Shown in pieces: positions 1 through 7,563 of a stretch of DNA of 15,048 bases. The DNA comes from Euryarchaeota archaeon UBA549 (GTDB lineage Archaea > Thermoplasmatota > Poseidoniia > Poseidoniales > Poseidoniaceae). The stretch is from positions 1-15,048 of the forward strand of contig DAGF01000053.1 of NCBI GenBank assembly GCA_002495645.1, given 5' to 3'. The position numbers and the translations under genes were made by a program. The number at the start of each line of letters is the position of its first letter. Positions within the stretch are counted from its first letter, which is position 1. Under the pieces are notes generated by a model that worked only from the letters and a program-made list of their open reading frames with translations, did no database searches and was not told the origin of the DNA.

Positions 1-594
1 GTGAGCAACGCCACCGAGCGCAACCTCGCCATGGCCCTCGCTGAGTTGGACCGCATGGCCAGCCGTCTGGAACTCCCGAAATCTGTCCGTGAGGCCGCCG
101 CTGTGAACTACAAGAAAGCCGTCGACAAGCGCTTGATTCGTGGCCGTTCCATCGAAGGTGTGGCCGCTGCTTCTCTCTATGCCGCCTGCCGCCAGTGCGG
201 TGTTCCACGAACGCTGGACGAAATCGGCCAAGCCTCTCGTACCGGCCGCAAAGAAATCGGCCGAACCTACCGATTCATGGTTCGTGAATTGAAGATGAAG
301 ATCATGCCAACCGGCCCAGAGGATTACATCTCCCGATTCTGTTCTGGCCTCGGACTGGACGCTGACGTTGAAGCCAAGGCGTACGAACTGATCAAGGCCG
401 CTCAGGAAAAAGAATTGACCAGCGGGCGTGGACCTACCGGCATTGCCGCTTCCATCATCTACATCGCTTCTGTGTTGTGTGGAAAGCGCCGCACCCAGCG
501 CGAGGTCGCTGAAGTGGCCGGTGTTACCGAAGTCACCATTCGAAACCGATACAAGGAACTGATTCAGAACCTCAACATCGAACTCGACATCTGA
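1..594 (+). CDS. tfb: Transcription initiation factor B (TFB), C-terminal part, truncated by window edge
   Basis: Archaeal counterpart of TFIIB. It bridges TBP on the TATA box and RNA polymerase and recognises the BRE element through its C-terminal core. The visible 197 residues are the two cyclin-like repeats, about residues 4-98 and 102-195. Each carries the family pattern of a basic loop followed by a small-residue helix: RGRSIEGVAAASLYAAC in the first and GRGPTGIAASIIYIAS in the second. Repeat two ends in a helix-turn-helix (EVAEVAGVTEVTIRNRYKEL) that contacts the BRE. TFB is normally about 300 residues; the N-terminal zinc ribbon and B-reader are missing because the frame is open at base 1, so the GTG there is not a start. 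The downstream solenoid gene begins about 40 bases after the stop and is probably co-transcribed. Archaea often carry several TFBs; which paralogue this is cannot be told. Confidence 0.95.
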   Translation: MSNATERNLAMALAELDRMASRLELPKSVREAAAVNYKKAVDKRLIRGRSIEGVAAASLYAACRQCGVPRTLDEIGQASRTGRKEIGRTYRFMVRELKMKIMPTGPEDYISRFCSGLGLDADVEAKAYELIKAAQEKELTSGRGPTGIAASIIYIASVLCGKRRTQREVAEVAGVTEVTIRNRYKELIQNLNIELDI

Positions 595-622
595 GTCCCC
601 CGTTGAACCGACGGTGAGCCCA

Positions 623-630
623 AGAGGTGA
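623..630 (+). promoter_or_regulatory. Shine-Dalgarno site that decides the start of the solenoid gene
   Basis: AGAGGTGA lies 5 bases before the GTG at 636. A competing in-frame GTG at 627 falls within the motif itself and could not use it, which favours the later start. Confidence 0.5.
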
Positions 631-635
631 ACAGC

Positions 636-2099
636 GTGAGCAAGAGCCGAACCAAGATTTCTGACGAAGCCTTTGAGCGCGTCGCAACGGGTTTGGTTGA
701 GGCGCTTGAGCGTGGAACCGAGGCTTGGCCCCTGCCAGAACCGCCCATGAGCGACCCCGATTTTCCAGCCATCCCCCCGACGTCGCCCCACAAGCTGTTC
801 GAGGAAGGCCTCGGTATTTTGAGCGTTGACCGCGGCATGTTTGACCGCCACCTCAACACTGTGGTCGATTTGATCGTTCCCCACCGAATGAACCTCAGCG
901 ACGACCCGTTTGAGATTCACCAGAAATGGCTCAGTCGTCGAATGGACGACGTGGCCCATCGCCTGCTGTTCCACATCGCCACCGACTGGCTGGCCCAAGC
1001 CTTTGATCCGCACGCCCCCAACACCGATCGGTGGTGGTTGAGCATCGCTCTCCTCAACGGCCTTGCCACCGTTCCTTACGGCCAGCCCGTCCATCAGGGC
1101 TACCACCTCGTGGAATCCATCGCTCTCGCCGAACGGCCGGGTACTTGGCACACCCAGCCCGACGCCGGCCCTCAGCACATGGATTGGAACCCGCACGCCG
1201 TGGTTCCACGCATGTCGAGCACCGTGGTCGCTCACGAACGCGGTGTTGAGGCCGCACGTTGGGTTCTTGAGCGTCTTGAAGGCGGCGACTTGGACCGCCG
1301 CCTTCTCCTGCTTGAATGGGTCCGACTCCTGCTGGAACGCCAACCCCTCATCGAGCCGCTCGGTCTCACAGACATCCTCCTGCGGCGCGCTGCTGACCCG
1401 GTCGCCGAGGTGGCCAACAAGGTCACGCTCTGCCTCGCCAAAGCCATTGAGGCTGACCGAGATTTCGGCCACCAACTGGCACTCCGCCTGCACGAGCGAG
1501 ACGAGACGTTGGTCTGTCGAGCCATGGCGGACGTGTTGACTCGCCTCTTCCGTCGGTTGACGTGGGACGCTCTGCCCTTGCTTGACGACATGTTGCAATC
1601 CAATGACGAAGGCGTGTTGGCCGCTGCCAGTGCGACCGTTGGCGACGTGAAATACCTCGACAAAGAACAGTGGGCGGACCGCCTTCGACAACTGGTTGAC
1701 CACCCGTTGGCCATCGTCCGGCGCAACCTTGTGCCCAACCTCCGAGAATACATCGAATTCGACCCGAGCGACCAGCGCGGCCTGTTCCACGAACTGTGGA
1801 AAGACGGCGATGAGGTCGTGCGTACCCGTCTTCGGGAACTGCTCTTGCGCATGGAAGAAGTGGCCCCTGACCACTTCGCTTCGCAGGTCAAAGCCTTGGA
1901 TGAAGCCGGTGCTGACCTCGAACCGCTCTGGGAGCCCTTGACGCTTCGTCGTCCAGAACGCTGCGACGCATGGAAGGCTTGGTTGGCTGGAACGGGCGAC
2001 CAGCCCACCGCTGACGAGCGCCCGGTTCATGTTTCGCAGATGCAAGCGCCTGAATCGCTGCCCGATTTGGACGATGCGCTTCGTTCACTCAAAGACTGA
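636..2099 (+). CDS. Helical-repeat (HEAT/ARM-like) protein of unknown function
   Basis: A 487-residue soluble protein that I do not recognise by name. From about residue 195 to 440 it is a chain of amphipathic helix pairs of roughly 35-45 residues, such as the segment around RRLLLLEWVRLLLERQPL, then DPVAEVANKVTLCLAKAI and LAIVRRNLVPNLREYI. The recurring D-x-x-x-x-V-R/A pattern at helix starts resembles HEAT or ARM solenoids, which act as protein-binding scaffolds. The N-terminal third is rich in His and Trp and shows no known motif. There is no signal peptide or membrane segment. I chose the GTG at 636 because a purine-rich AGAGGTGA (623-630) lies 5 bases upstream; the GTG at 627 lies inside that motif and would add three residues. 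The gene follows TFB by about 40 bases and ends 2 bases from the convergent membrane gene. Function is not assigned. Confidence 0.85.
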   Translation: MSKSRTKISDEAFERVATGLVEALERGTEAWPLPEPPMSDPDFPAIPPTSPHKLFEEGLGILSVDRGMFDRHLNTVVDLIVPHRMNLSDDPFEIHQKWLSRRMDDVAHRLLFHIATDWLAQAFDPHAPNTDRWWLSIALLNGLATVPYGQPVHQGYHLVESIALAERPGTWHTQPDAGPQHMDWNPHAVVPRMSSTVVAHERGVEAARWVLERLEGGDLDRRLLLLEWVRLLLERQPLIEPLGLTDILLRRAADPVAEVANKVTLCLAKAIEADRDFGHQLALRLHERDETLVCRAMADVLTRLFRRLTWDALPLLDDMLQSNDEGVLAAASATVGDVKYLDKEQWADRLRQLVDHPLAIVRRNLVPNLREYIEFDPSDQRGLFHELWKDGDEVVRTRLRELLLRMEEVAPDHFASQVKALDEAGADLEPLWEPLTLRRPERCDAWKAWLAGTGDQPTADERPVHVSQMQAPESLPDLDDALRSLKD

Positions 2100-2101
2100 A
2101 T

Positions 2102-2515
2102 TCACTCTTCCTCATCGGCCAACGGGCCTGAGGTGATGAGCCAAACATAGCCTCCGTTCATGAGCGCTAACACACCGACAAGGGTCAGTAACAACCCTGC
2201 GGGTTCTGGCACGAAACCGTCGCCGTCGACCAAGCGAATGGCGCGGGTTACCACCAAACAGACCAAACCGAACACCACGACCTTCAGCCAGGAGGTCTCG
2301 GGCGACCGCCAGCGGTTCACCGTGGGCGCCACGCCGATGAAACCGAATGTTTGCTTGAACCATGCAAGGTAGAGCAAAACCAGACCAAGAAGGCCAAGCA
2401 CGCCGCGGGTGAAGGACGCCGAATCCCACGGCCCACCAGGAGCAAGCGTGGTGAAACTTTGACCGATGAGCACAACGCCCGCACCCAGCAGGGCCAGCGT
2501 TGCTTTTCGGTCCAT
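2102..2515 (-). CDS. Small membrane protein with about four TM segments
   Basis: A 137-residue hydrophobic protein of no family I can name. Probable transmembrane helices lie at about residues 6-24, 36-53, 76-93 and 105-128, the last containing LLLTLVGVLALMNGGYVWLI. The C-terminus is short and acidic (ADEEE), a frequent cytoplasmic ending in this window. The start is the ATG at 2515 (MDRKATLALLG). The frame remains open further upstream, but that sequence runs antisense into the uridylyltransferase gene and is low-complexity Arg/Ser/Thr, so it is not coding. The gene is divergent from the GalU-type gene across 52 bases and convergent with the solenoid gene, with 2 bases between the stops. No clear Shine-Dalgarno sequence is seen, so it may be leaderless. 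Confidence 0.75.
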   Translation of the reverse strand: MDRKATLALLGAGVVLIGQSFTTLAPGGPWDSASFTRGVLGLLGLVLLYLAWFKQTFGFIGVAPTVNRWRSPETSWLKVVVFGLVCLVVTRAIRLVDGDGFVPEPAGLLLTLVGVLALMNGGYVWLITSGPLADEEE

Positions 2516-2567
2516 GGTGCGGTGCAGGAGCCTCACGCTTGAAAGCCTGTGCCTCCTCAGGGAGTTC

Positions 2568-3431
2568 ATGGACGTGGTTCGCGACGCCGTGTTGGTAGCG
2601 GCCGGTCTGGGCACACGCATGTTCCCCACCAGCGCCTTTTCACCCAAGGAATCGCTGCCACTGGTCGATGTTCCATTGCTGACCCACCTCGTCATGGAAG
2701 CCAAGGAAGCCAACATCGAACGCCTCCACGTGGTGGTCTCGCCCACCAAATCCTTTGCACCTTGGCTCAGCGACCGTCGCGACCTCCATGCTCTGCAAGC
2801 GCATTTGGATGAAACGCTCTTTCACGCCACCGATGGCCTTGAGGTTCATGTTCACATTCAACACGAGCCAAAGGGCGTTGGAAACGCCATTGAAGCAGCG
2901 CTCGATGCGATTGATGGCCCCTTCCTTGTTATGCTCGGTGACAACCTGCTGATGGACACGCATGCTTCGGTTGAAGCCTATGCCCCATCCACCGCTTCCA
3001 AGCGTTTGGTCGAGGCCTATGTGCGCCACGGCGAAGCCACGGTGGGCCTCATGGAGGTGGCTGAAGACGACGTCCAGAAGTACGGCATCGTGGGCATGGA
3101 CGGCCAGCGCATCGTTTCCATGACCGAGAAACCCTCACCAGAAGACGCTCCAAGCCGTTTGGCCTTGTGCGGGCGTTATGTGTTCCCGGCCAACACCCAA
3201 GACCTGTTGAAGACCTACACCTACGAAGCCCACGGGGATTTGCAGAGCATCGCCTTGCAGCAACATTGGATGAAGGAAGGCGCCCTTTACGGAGTTGTTC
3301 TTGACCAAACGCAATGGTACGATTCGGGCGCCCCTCTGCTTTGGCTAAAGGCCCAGGTTGACCACGCTCTCCGGCGCGCTGATTACAGCGATGACATGCG
3401 GGCTTGGTTGGAAGAGCGCCTCAACGATTAG
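2568..3431 (+). CDS. UTP-glucose-1-phosphate uridylyltransferase family (GalU-like)
   Basis: Nucleotidyltransferase expected to make UDP-glucose or a similar UDP-sugar from UTP and a sugar-1-phosphate in the cytoplasm. At 287 residues it matches the usual GalU length. The nucleotide-binding signature is at residues 8-30 (VLVAAGLGTR, then SPKESLPL with K27). The metal-binding GDN is at 124-126, EKP at 187-189, and QWYDSGAPLLWLKA near 249-261 corresponds to the YDIG...YLKA region of GalU. The ATG at 2568 is preceded by AGGGAG (2559-2564) with only three bases between; an in-frame GTG at 2574 is spaced better and is a possible alternative. The stop overlaps the convergent RNase H stop by 4 bases. 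It is separated from the sugar-nucleotide operon at 9218-11270 but could feed it. Exact sugar specificity is not visible in the sequence. Confidence 0.88.
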   Translation: MDVVRDAVLVAAGLGTRMFPTSAFSPKESLPLVDVPLLTHLVMEAKEANIERLHVVVSPTKSFAPWLSDRRDLHALQAHLDETLFHATDGLEVHVHIQHEPKGVGNAIEAALDAIDGPFLVMLGDNLLMDTHASVEAYAPSTASKRLVEAYVRHGEATVGLMEVAEDDVQKYGIVGMDGQRIVSMTEKPSPEDAPSRLALCGRYVFPANTQDLLKTYTYEAHGDLQSIALQQHWMKEGALYGVVLDQTQWYDSGAPLLWLKAQVDHALRRADYSDDMRAWLEERLND

Positions 3432-3973
3432 CGCTGACCGGGCTTCCAGAAGGTCAGCGGTTCGGGCAGTTCACCGTTGGCGTGGCGCGCCGCCAAGTGG
3501 TCCGCTCGCTCGTTCCATCGATGACCACGGTGTGCCTTGACGTGCGACCATGAAAGCGGGCGCAGGCTTGCAACCTCGGCCCAGAGCGCCTGAACGTGCG
3601 CCACCAATTCCCGATTCGCTTTGGCTTTCCATACGCCGCTGGCGAGGTTACCGGCGTAGGTGGAATCGGCTCGGATGGTCGCTGCATCATCGCCGCCCTC
3701 CATCAATAACCATCGAAGGGCAGCGGCGAAACCGCTCAATTCGGCCGTGTTGTTTGAGCCAACTTCGGCACCGATGAAACCGTCTTGGCCAGAGCTGGTG
3801 ATGACCGGCCCTGCTTCCTCGTGGTGCAATTCACCCGAACCCTTGCCCAAACCAGAATCGCCCACGACCACGACCAAACCCCACGAGGCTGGCGTTGAAG
3901 CGTCCACGTTTTGGTTGCCAAGGCACGACCCGTCCACGTAGAGCGTCCACGGGGCGGCCGTCAACGGACTCAC
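3428..3973 (-). CDS. rnhA: Ribonuclease HI family protein
   Basis: Cleaves the RNA strand of RNA-DNA hybrids. All catalytic residues of type 1 RNase H can be placed: D14 (YVDGS), E78 (NNTAEL), D103 (RADSTY), H148 (HVKAHRGH) and D158 (WNERADHLA). H148 to D158 has the same 10-residue spacing as E. coli H124 to D134. The stretch between the first Asp and the Glu is about 26 residues longer than in E. coli RNase HI. It carries an acidic, Gly-rich insertion at roughly residues 36-70 that probably enlarges the hairpin between the first strands. The start is GTG at 3973 inside a GTGA overlap with the gcvH stop, so translation is probably coupled. The 3' end overlaps the convergent GalU-like gene by 4 bases. 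At 181 residues it is somewhat longer than the usual 150-155. Confidence 0.92.
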   Translation of the reverse strand: MSPLTAAPWTLYVDGSCLGNQNVDASTPASWGLVVVVGDSGLGKGSGELHHEEAGPVITSSGQDGFIGAEVGSNNTAELSGFAAALRWLLMEGGDDAATIRADSTYAGNLASGVWKAKANRELVAHVQALWAEVASLRPLSWSHVKAHRGHRWNERADHLAARHANGELPEPLTFWKPGQR

Positions 3974-4353
3974 TCGCCGATTTCAGCTTTGTAAGCGGCA
4001 GCGTCCATCAGTCCGGACACAGCGTCGGGGTTATCGAGGGTCATTTTCACGATCCAACCATCGCCGTAGGGCGAGGAGTTCATGAGTTCAGGAGCGTCTT
4101 CCAACTCCATGTTGACAGCGGTGATGGTGCCCGCAAGCGGGGCGAAGATGGGAGAGGCCGATTTAACGGATTCAACCACAGCGAATTCGCCCATGTCGCC
4201 GACGACATCCCCTTCTTCGGGGAGTTCAATGTAGACGATATCGGTGAGCATGTCCTGCGCGTGGTCGGTGATGCCAATGGTGACGGTGTCGCCTTCAACT
4301 CGCATCCATTCGTGCTCTTTGGTGTAGTACAATCCTTCGGGGACTTCGCTCAT
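3970..4353 (-). CDS. gcvH: Glycine cleavage system H protein
   Basis: Small lipoyl carrier that shuttles the aminomethyl group between the P, T and L proteins of glycine cleavage. The 127 residues match the family length. N-terminal YYTKEHEW (residues 9-16) and the lipoylation hairpin ESVKSAS with the acceptor K64 are both present, as is the NSSPYGDGWIVKM segment near residue 92. A purine-rich AGAGG lies about 7 bases before the ATG. The stop is shared as GTGA with the RNase H start. No gcvP, gcvT, lipoate ligase or lipoyl synthase is in the window, so either the partners lie elsewhere or the protein serves another lipoyl-dependent role. The 58 bases upstream (4354-4411) should hold its promoter, but I see no convincing TATA box there. 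Confidence 0.96.
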   Translation of the reverse strand: MSEVPEGLYYTKEHEWMRVEGDTVTIGITDHAQDMLTDIVYIELPEEGDVVGDMGEFAVVESVKSASPIFAPLAGTITAVNMELEDAPELMNSSPYGDGWIVKMTLDNPDAVSGLMDAAAYKAEIGE

Positions 4354-4411
4354 GGTCTCGCCTCTGTTTCAAACGAAGTGACGAATGCACATCAACCCTA
4401 CGATACCGGAT

Positions 4412-4771
4412 TTACTCTTCCTCACCGAGGTCCTGGGTCAAAACTTTGGCCTCAAGTTCAGCCCATTTTGAGGTCACGTCTTCCGAACGGTGCACTTCTT
4501 CGATTTCAGCACGCACGCGCCTCGCCATGGCGTCCTCGGACTCATGAGAAAACCAACGAGACAGTGGGCCTGTGCCATTGCTCAAAGTCCAACCCAGGAG
4601 AAAGCAAAGCACGGCTGCGCCAATGAACACTTCCATGACAGGGGGATTCGCACCCAGCGTCCGACCCGATTGAAGGCCGAATCCAAGGCCGAGCAGCAAG
4701 CCCACGCCCGTACCGTAGAGGAGACGCTCAACGGCCACGCTTGGCGGGTGCATGGATGGCCGAGCGCACAT
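4412..4771 (-). CDS. Two-TM membrane protein with charged helical tail
   Basis: A 119-residue protein without a family I recognise. There are two probable membrane helices, about residues 18-34 (Gly/Leu-rich, GVGLLLGLGFGL) and 47-64 (EVFIGAAVLCFLLGWTL). A charged C-terminal helix of about 45 residues (78-119) follows, ending in EEE. The start is uncertain: ATG at 4771 gives MCARPSMHPP, ATG at 4753 gives MHPPSVAVE, and a TTG at 4786 also remains open. I list 4771. A 7-bp hairpin ends one base before that codon, and neither ATG has a clear ribosome site. The gene lies 32 bases after the THEP1 stop on the same strand and is likely in its transcript. The two-TM-plus-charged-tail layout recurs at 11306-12968. 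Confidence 0.7.
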   Translation of the reverse strand: MCARPSMHPPSVAVERLLYGTGVGLLLGLGFGLQSGRTLGANPPVMEVFIGAAVLCFLLGWTLSNGTGPLSRWFSHESEDAMARRVRAEIEEVHRSEDVTSKWAELEAKVLTQDLGEEE

Positions 4772-4772
4772 T

Positions 4773-4796
4773 GCCCCATGAATCAACCGATGGGGC
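4773..4796 (-). other. 7-bp hairpin between the THEP1 stop and the next gene
   Basis: GCCCCAT (4773-4779) and ATGGGGC (4790-4796) are perfect complements around a 10-base loop. On the minus strand the hairpin begins 7 bases past the THEP1 stop and ends one base before the likely ATG of the two-TM gene at 4771. It could hide that start codon's ribosome contact or act as an intercistronic processing element. There is no T-run after it, so it is not a classical terminator. Confidence 0.4.
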
Positions 4797-4803
4797 GATA
4801 CCG

Positions 4804-5385
4804 TCAGTAGGTTTCTCGCATGAGCTTGTGAATCTTGTAGGGCAGCAGCGCTCTGTTCACCGGGGTGACTTCCAAAATACGACCATCGTCTCGGCGACGA
4901 ATGTCCTGAAGGAGTGGGTGGCGGCTTTTCTTGTGAAGGGTGAGCAAGGTGGGCATGTCAACCTCCAATGCAGAACGAACGGCCTGAACAAAGGCTTCGG
5001 ATTCCACTGAAAATTTTCCGATTTCATCGATGACGAGCACTTCGCAATGGTGTTGGGCATGGTCGATGGCAGGGAGGGCAACACGGTTCAATTCTTCGGT
5101 GTCAATTCCGTAGCCGAGGACGCGGAGACGGGAATCGATGTTCTTGTGAGCGATGACGCCTTCTTCTCCGGTGACGATGTCGATGATTTTGTAACCCATT
5201 CGCTCCCCGTCTTCAAGGAGGGGTTCGGTTCGAACACCACCGATGATGGCGCCTTCTGTGGAACCGCCGCGCATTGAGATTTCTCGCGTGCGCTCATCCA
5301 GAAGCATATCAAGGACCTTTTCCATCACCGCAGATTTTCCACTTCGTGGCAATCCGGTGATACCAATCTTAGGATGAACTCCCAT
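4804..5385 (-). CDS. Nucleoside-triphosphatase, THEP1 / NTPCR family
   Basis: P-loop NTPase of the THEP1 family (the family of human cancer-related NTPase NTPCR), which hydrolyses NTPs in vitro and whose cellular role is not settled. At 193 residues it is close to the typical 170-190. Walker A is GLPRSGKS (residues 11-18) and Walker B is EVLVIDE (115-121), followed by the IGKFSVES stretch typical of the family. Between them lies the substrate region with GGVRTEPLLEDGERMGYKI (49-67), matching the family's VRT-x-x-x-x-x-x-R-x-GY/F pattern. The end PVNRALLPYKI matches the family's closing TxxNR segment. The ATG at 5385 has GGAGG about 11 bases upstream, and a TATA box sits at 5437-5442. It is the first gene of a minus-strand run with the two-TM protein. 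Confidence 0.92.
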   Translation of the reverse strand: MGVHPKIGITGLPRSGKSAVMEKVLDMLLDERTREISMRGGSTEGAIIGGVRTEPLLEDGERMGYKIIDIVTGEEGVIAHKNIDSRLRVLGYGIDTEELNRVALPAIDHAQHHCEVLVIDEIGKFSVESEAFVQAVRSALEVDMPTLLTLHKKSRHPLLQDIRRRDDGRILEVTPVNRALLPYKIHKLMRETY

Positions 5386-5436
5386 TCCTCATTCATCCTC
5401 CAAAGAGTGCGCACCGCGTACTAACGGGGCCTGTGC

Positions 5437-5442
5437 TATAAA
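5437..5442 (-). promoter_or_regulatory. Archaeal TATA box upstream of the THEP1 gene
   Basis: Read on the minus strand this is TTTATA, close to the archaeal consensus, with a purine pair (GAA) just upstream in the BRE position. Transcription starting about 26 bases downstream would begin near 5411-5414. That leaves a leader of about 27 bases containing the GGAGG ribosome site before the ATG at 5385. The spacing is self-consistent, but it is a prediction by eye. Confidence 0.6.
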
Positions 5443-5464
5443 TTCTAGGGTTCAAATTGCGGGG

Positions 5465-5485
5465 ATTCGGAAAATAAAACCGAAT
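5465..5485 (-). terminator. Inverted repeat with T-rich loop after the methyltransferase gene
   Basis: Perfect 6-bp arms (ATTCGG and CCGAAT) flank a 9-base loop that reads TTTTATTTT on the minus strand, starting about 10 bases past the methyltransferase stop at 5496. Archaeal termination depends mainly on U-rich tracts, so the T-rich loop is the relevant part. It would separate the terB-methyltransferase operon from the THEP1 promoter immediately downstream. No experimental support can be drawn from sequence alone. Confidence 0.45.
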
Positions 5486-5495
5486 GGATTCACCA

Positions 5496-7499
5496 TCAAC
5501 GGACAACAGTGCCGAATTGTGGAAAAGAGTCGGGCAACTCAACAGGTAACATCTCCAATTCGTAGTTGTTGACGTTGTTGTTCGCAGCCCATGCTCGTGC
5601 CCACTCATCCAGGTCGTTGTTGTTGAGGTGCTCACAAAGCCACTGAAGCCCTCCTTCGATGGTGGTGTGATCGTCGACGAGCCTGGCCTGGATGTCCTCG
5701 TGTAGTTCAATGTGGTTCACGCTGTTGCCGAGAACGCTTCCTTCCGGAATCACGGCCCAGCGCAATCGGCGCTCTTGGTGAGCGTTCACGATGGCTTGAC
5801 AGGCGAGGCGAGGACCGTGCGAGGGGTGGTGGTCGCCAACCCACATGGCCAATTGCCGTTCACTGGCTCGTGATGGAATGTCGGTTCGGAAAGCAGGGTG
5901 GCGAATAAACACGCGACCATCCTCGCTTTCTGAGAAGTGAACGCCTCGAATGAAGGGGCGGCTGCGCTTGCCCTTGACCCAGGTCTCGATGCTCTTCGCA
6001 TGTGCCGTTTGGTCAATTTCACCGACACGAACACGAACTTGTCGCTCATTGGTGGTCAAAGGGTGCTCTTCATCGCTCAGGCGAGGGAGTTTGGCAAGAC
6101 GGTCCAGCACCTTGAGGGTGTGGGAGCGCTCAACACGGTCTCGGGGCAATCGTGGTACGGCCCATGTGTCTCGTGCCCACGACGTCCATCGCTCTTCGTT
6201 CAATTGGAACACGGGAACACGGGAGGAGAGACCTTCGCCTTCACGGCGCAGGTCGGCCCGCGTGATGGGCCCGTGCAGGTTGAGCACGGGGACTTCACCG
6301 TTGGCCGTGATGCCGAGAACAACCACGCCTTGGGTCATGCCCGGGAACAAGAGGTTCGCTTCCTCGATGGCCCATGCATGGGTCCAGCCGTGGTGCTTCA
6401 CGAGCAGTTCACGGAGCGGGTGAGAGGATTGTTCTCGAAGAAGACTGTCAGGAGCGATGATGCGGAGGCGACCACCGTCTTTCAAAATCTGAAGACTGCG
6501 CTCGATGAAGAGCCGGTAGAGGTTGACATTGCCTCGCATGGTGGAGAAGCGAGGCACACCGTTATCGGTTAGGCTTCGCAGACGCTCGCCCAATTCCTTG
6601 CGCAGCTGGCTGCCGTCTTCCATGCCTCGGAAACGGTCTTTAATTCGCAACCAAGGCGGGTTGGTCAACACCAATTCGGGCGCTGAAGCCCACGGCCAAT
6701 CACCTTGCAGTGCATCGCCTTGCTTCACGCCTTCATCAAGCAGGGCCTCCATTTCCTTTCGCGAGATTTTTCCGGGCGTTTCGGGTCCGAAACTCACGAG
6801 TTCGTGGCGAATGGATTCAAGCAACAAGCGGAGTTTGGTGCTCTTGACCACGAGCGGGTCGACATCGAGAAGTTGGATGTTGGAAAAGAAGCGCCGAGTG
6901 TCTTCCTTTTGCAACTCGGGGTCGGCGTCTTCGTGAGCATCAGCGTGTCGCCTGATAAGGCGGGCGTGGAACAGTCCACCACCGGCGGCGGTATCGGCGA
7001 CAGGCAGTGGAATGCCGCTGAGGGTTCGCTTGTTTTGCTCAACCGCTTCGCGCTCATCATCGTCGTTGACATCACTGTCTTGGGTCGCCTTGGGGAGGTT
7101 GAGTTGCTCAACGTGTTGGCGGAAACCAGGAGGGAGATTGCTCATCAGGAAATTGGATTGTTGAACCGGTTTTTTCGGGTTCACGAGGTTGTCCCTCATC
7201 TCCGAGCAAATCACGGCGTCAGCCAAGCGTGGAGGCGTGGGATGAGCACCCCGAGGAGAGCGCCCGTCGGATTCGGCGTCGTGGCGAGCAAGAAGGTGGT
7301 CAAGGACATGACCAGGATCGGTCAACAGGTTGGCAGGAAGGGTTGGCCAGTCTTCGGGGAGCAGGGCCGCAATGGGCTGAAAAGAGCGGAGGGATTTTTC
7401 CCACGTGCTCAGCCAAATATCGATTTGTTGTTCGCGGTTATCGAGACATCGGTCCAATCGTGCATACCATCCACTAACCCCGTTTTGCAATGTCCCCAC
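5496..7499 (-). CDS. N6-adenine DNA methyltransferase (Eco57I/TaqI-like), no visible nuclease
   Basis: About 667 residues. It is predicted to transfer a methyl group from S-adenosylmethionine to adenine in a specific DNA site. A Pro-rich GAHPTPPRLADAV (84-96) precedes the SAM site, as in the TPxxLAD lead-in of Eco57I-like enzymes. Motif I is ADTAAGGGLF (168-177), a variant of DPACGSG. The acidic LDVDP is at 211-215 and catalytic NPPW at 280-283, followed by GNVNLYRLFIERSL and GGRLRIIAPDSLL (323-354). Residues 580-655 (VLGNSVNHIEL...LEMLPVELP) resemble the TaqI C-terminal DNA-recognition region. The first 75 residues are helical with no PD-(D/E)XK nuclease pattern, so it appears methylation-only. 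The start is uncertain: the listed GTG at 7499 has no ribosome site, while an ATG overlapping the upstream terB stop (7562-7564) is in another frame. It is third in an operon after two TerB-like genes. Confidence 0.85.
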   Translation of the reverse strand: MGTLQNGVSGWYARLDRCLDNREQQIDIWLSTWEKSLRSFQPIAALLPEDWPTLPANLLTDPGHVLDHLLARHDAESDGRSPRGAHPTPPRLADAVICSEMRDNLVNPKKPVQQSNFLMSNLPPGFRQHVEQLNLPKATQDSDVNDDDEREAVEQNKRTLSGIPLPVADTAAGGGLFHARLIRRHADAHEDADPELQKEDTRRFFSNIQLLDVDPLVVKSTKLRLLLESIRHELVSFGPETPGKISRKEMEALLDEGVKQGDALQGDWPWASAPELVLTNPPWLRIKDRFRGMEDGSQLRKELGERLRSLTDNGVPRFSTMRGNVNLYRLFIERSLQILKDGGRLRIIAPDSLLREQSSHPLRELLVKHHGWTHAWAIEEANLLFPGMTQGVVVLGITANGEVPVLNLHGPITRADLRREGEGLSSRVPVFQLNEERWTSWARDTWAVPRLPRDRVERSHTLKVLDRLAKLPRLSDEEHPLTTNERQVRVRVGEIDQTAHAKSIETWVKGKRSRPFIRGVHFSESEDGRVFIRHPAFRTDIPSRASERQLAMWVGDHHPSHGPRLACQAIVNAHQERRLRWAVIPEGSVLGNSVNHIELHEDIQARLVDDHTTIEGGLQWLCEHLNNNDLDEWARAWAANNNVNNYELEMLPVELPDSFPQFGTVVR

Positions 7500-7563
7500 C
7501 AAACTGACGGGACGGCTTTCTCTCTTTGAAGATGTCTCTTCACGAAGGGATGAAAAATGGCCA

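Noticed and set aside
564..2045. Long open frame of 493 codons on the minus strand
   Set aside because: It lies antisense to the solenoid gene, with repetitive His/Val/Gly/Gln composition typical of a reverse-frame shadow in GC-biased coding DNA. The plus-strand frame has a ribosome site and coherent helical repeats.
3895..4626. Plus-strand open frame of 243 codons
   Set aside because: Antisense across gcvH and parts of both neighbours; it would cover three supported genes and has no domain pattern.
5496..7499. Possible BREX PglX or type IIG restriction enzyme
   Set aside because: PglX is much longer and comes with other BREX genes, and no nuclease motif is visible in the N-terminal region here. 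The conservative call is an orphan methyltransferase.
6705..7529. Plus-strand open frame of 274 codons
   Set aside because: Shadow of the methyltransferase, whose NPPW and SAM motifs lie on the other strand.
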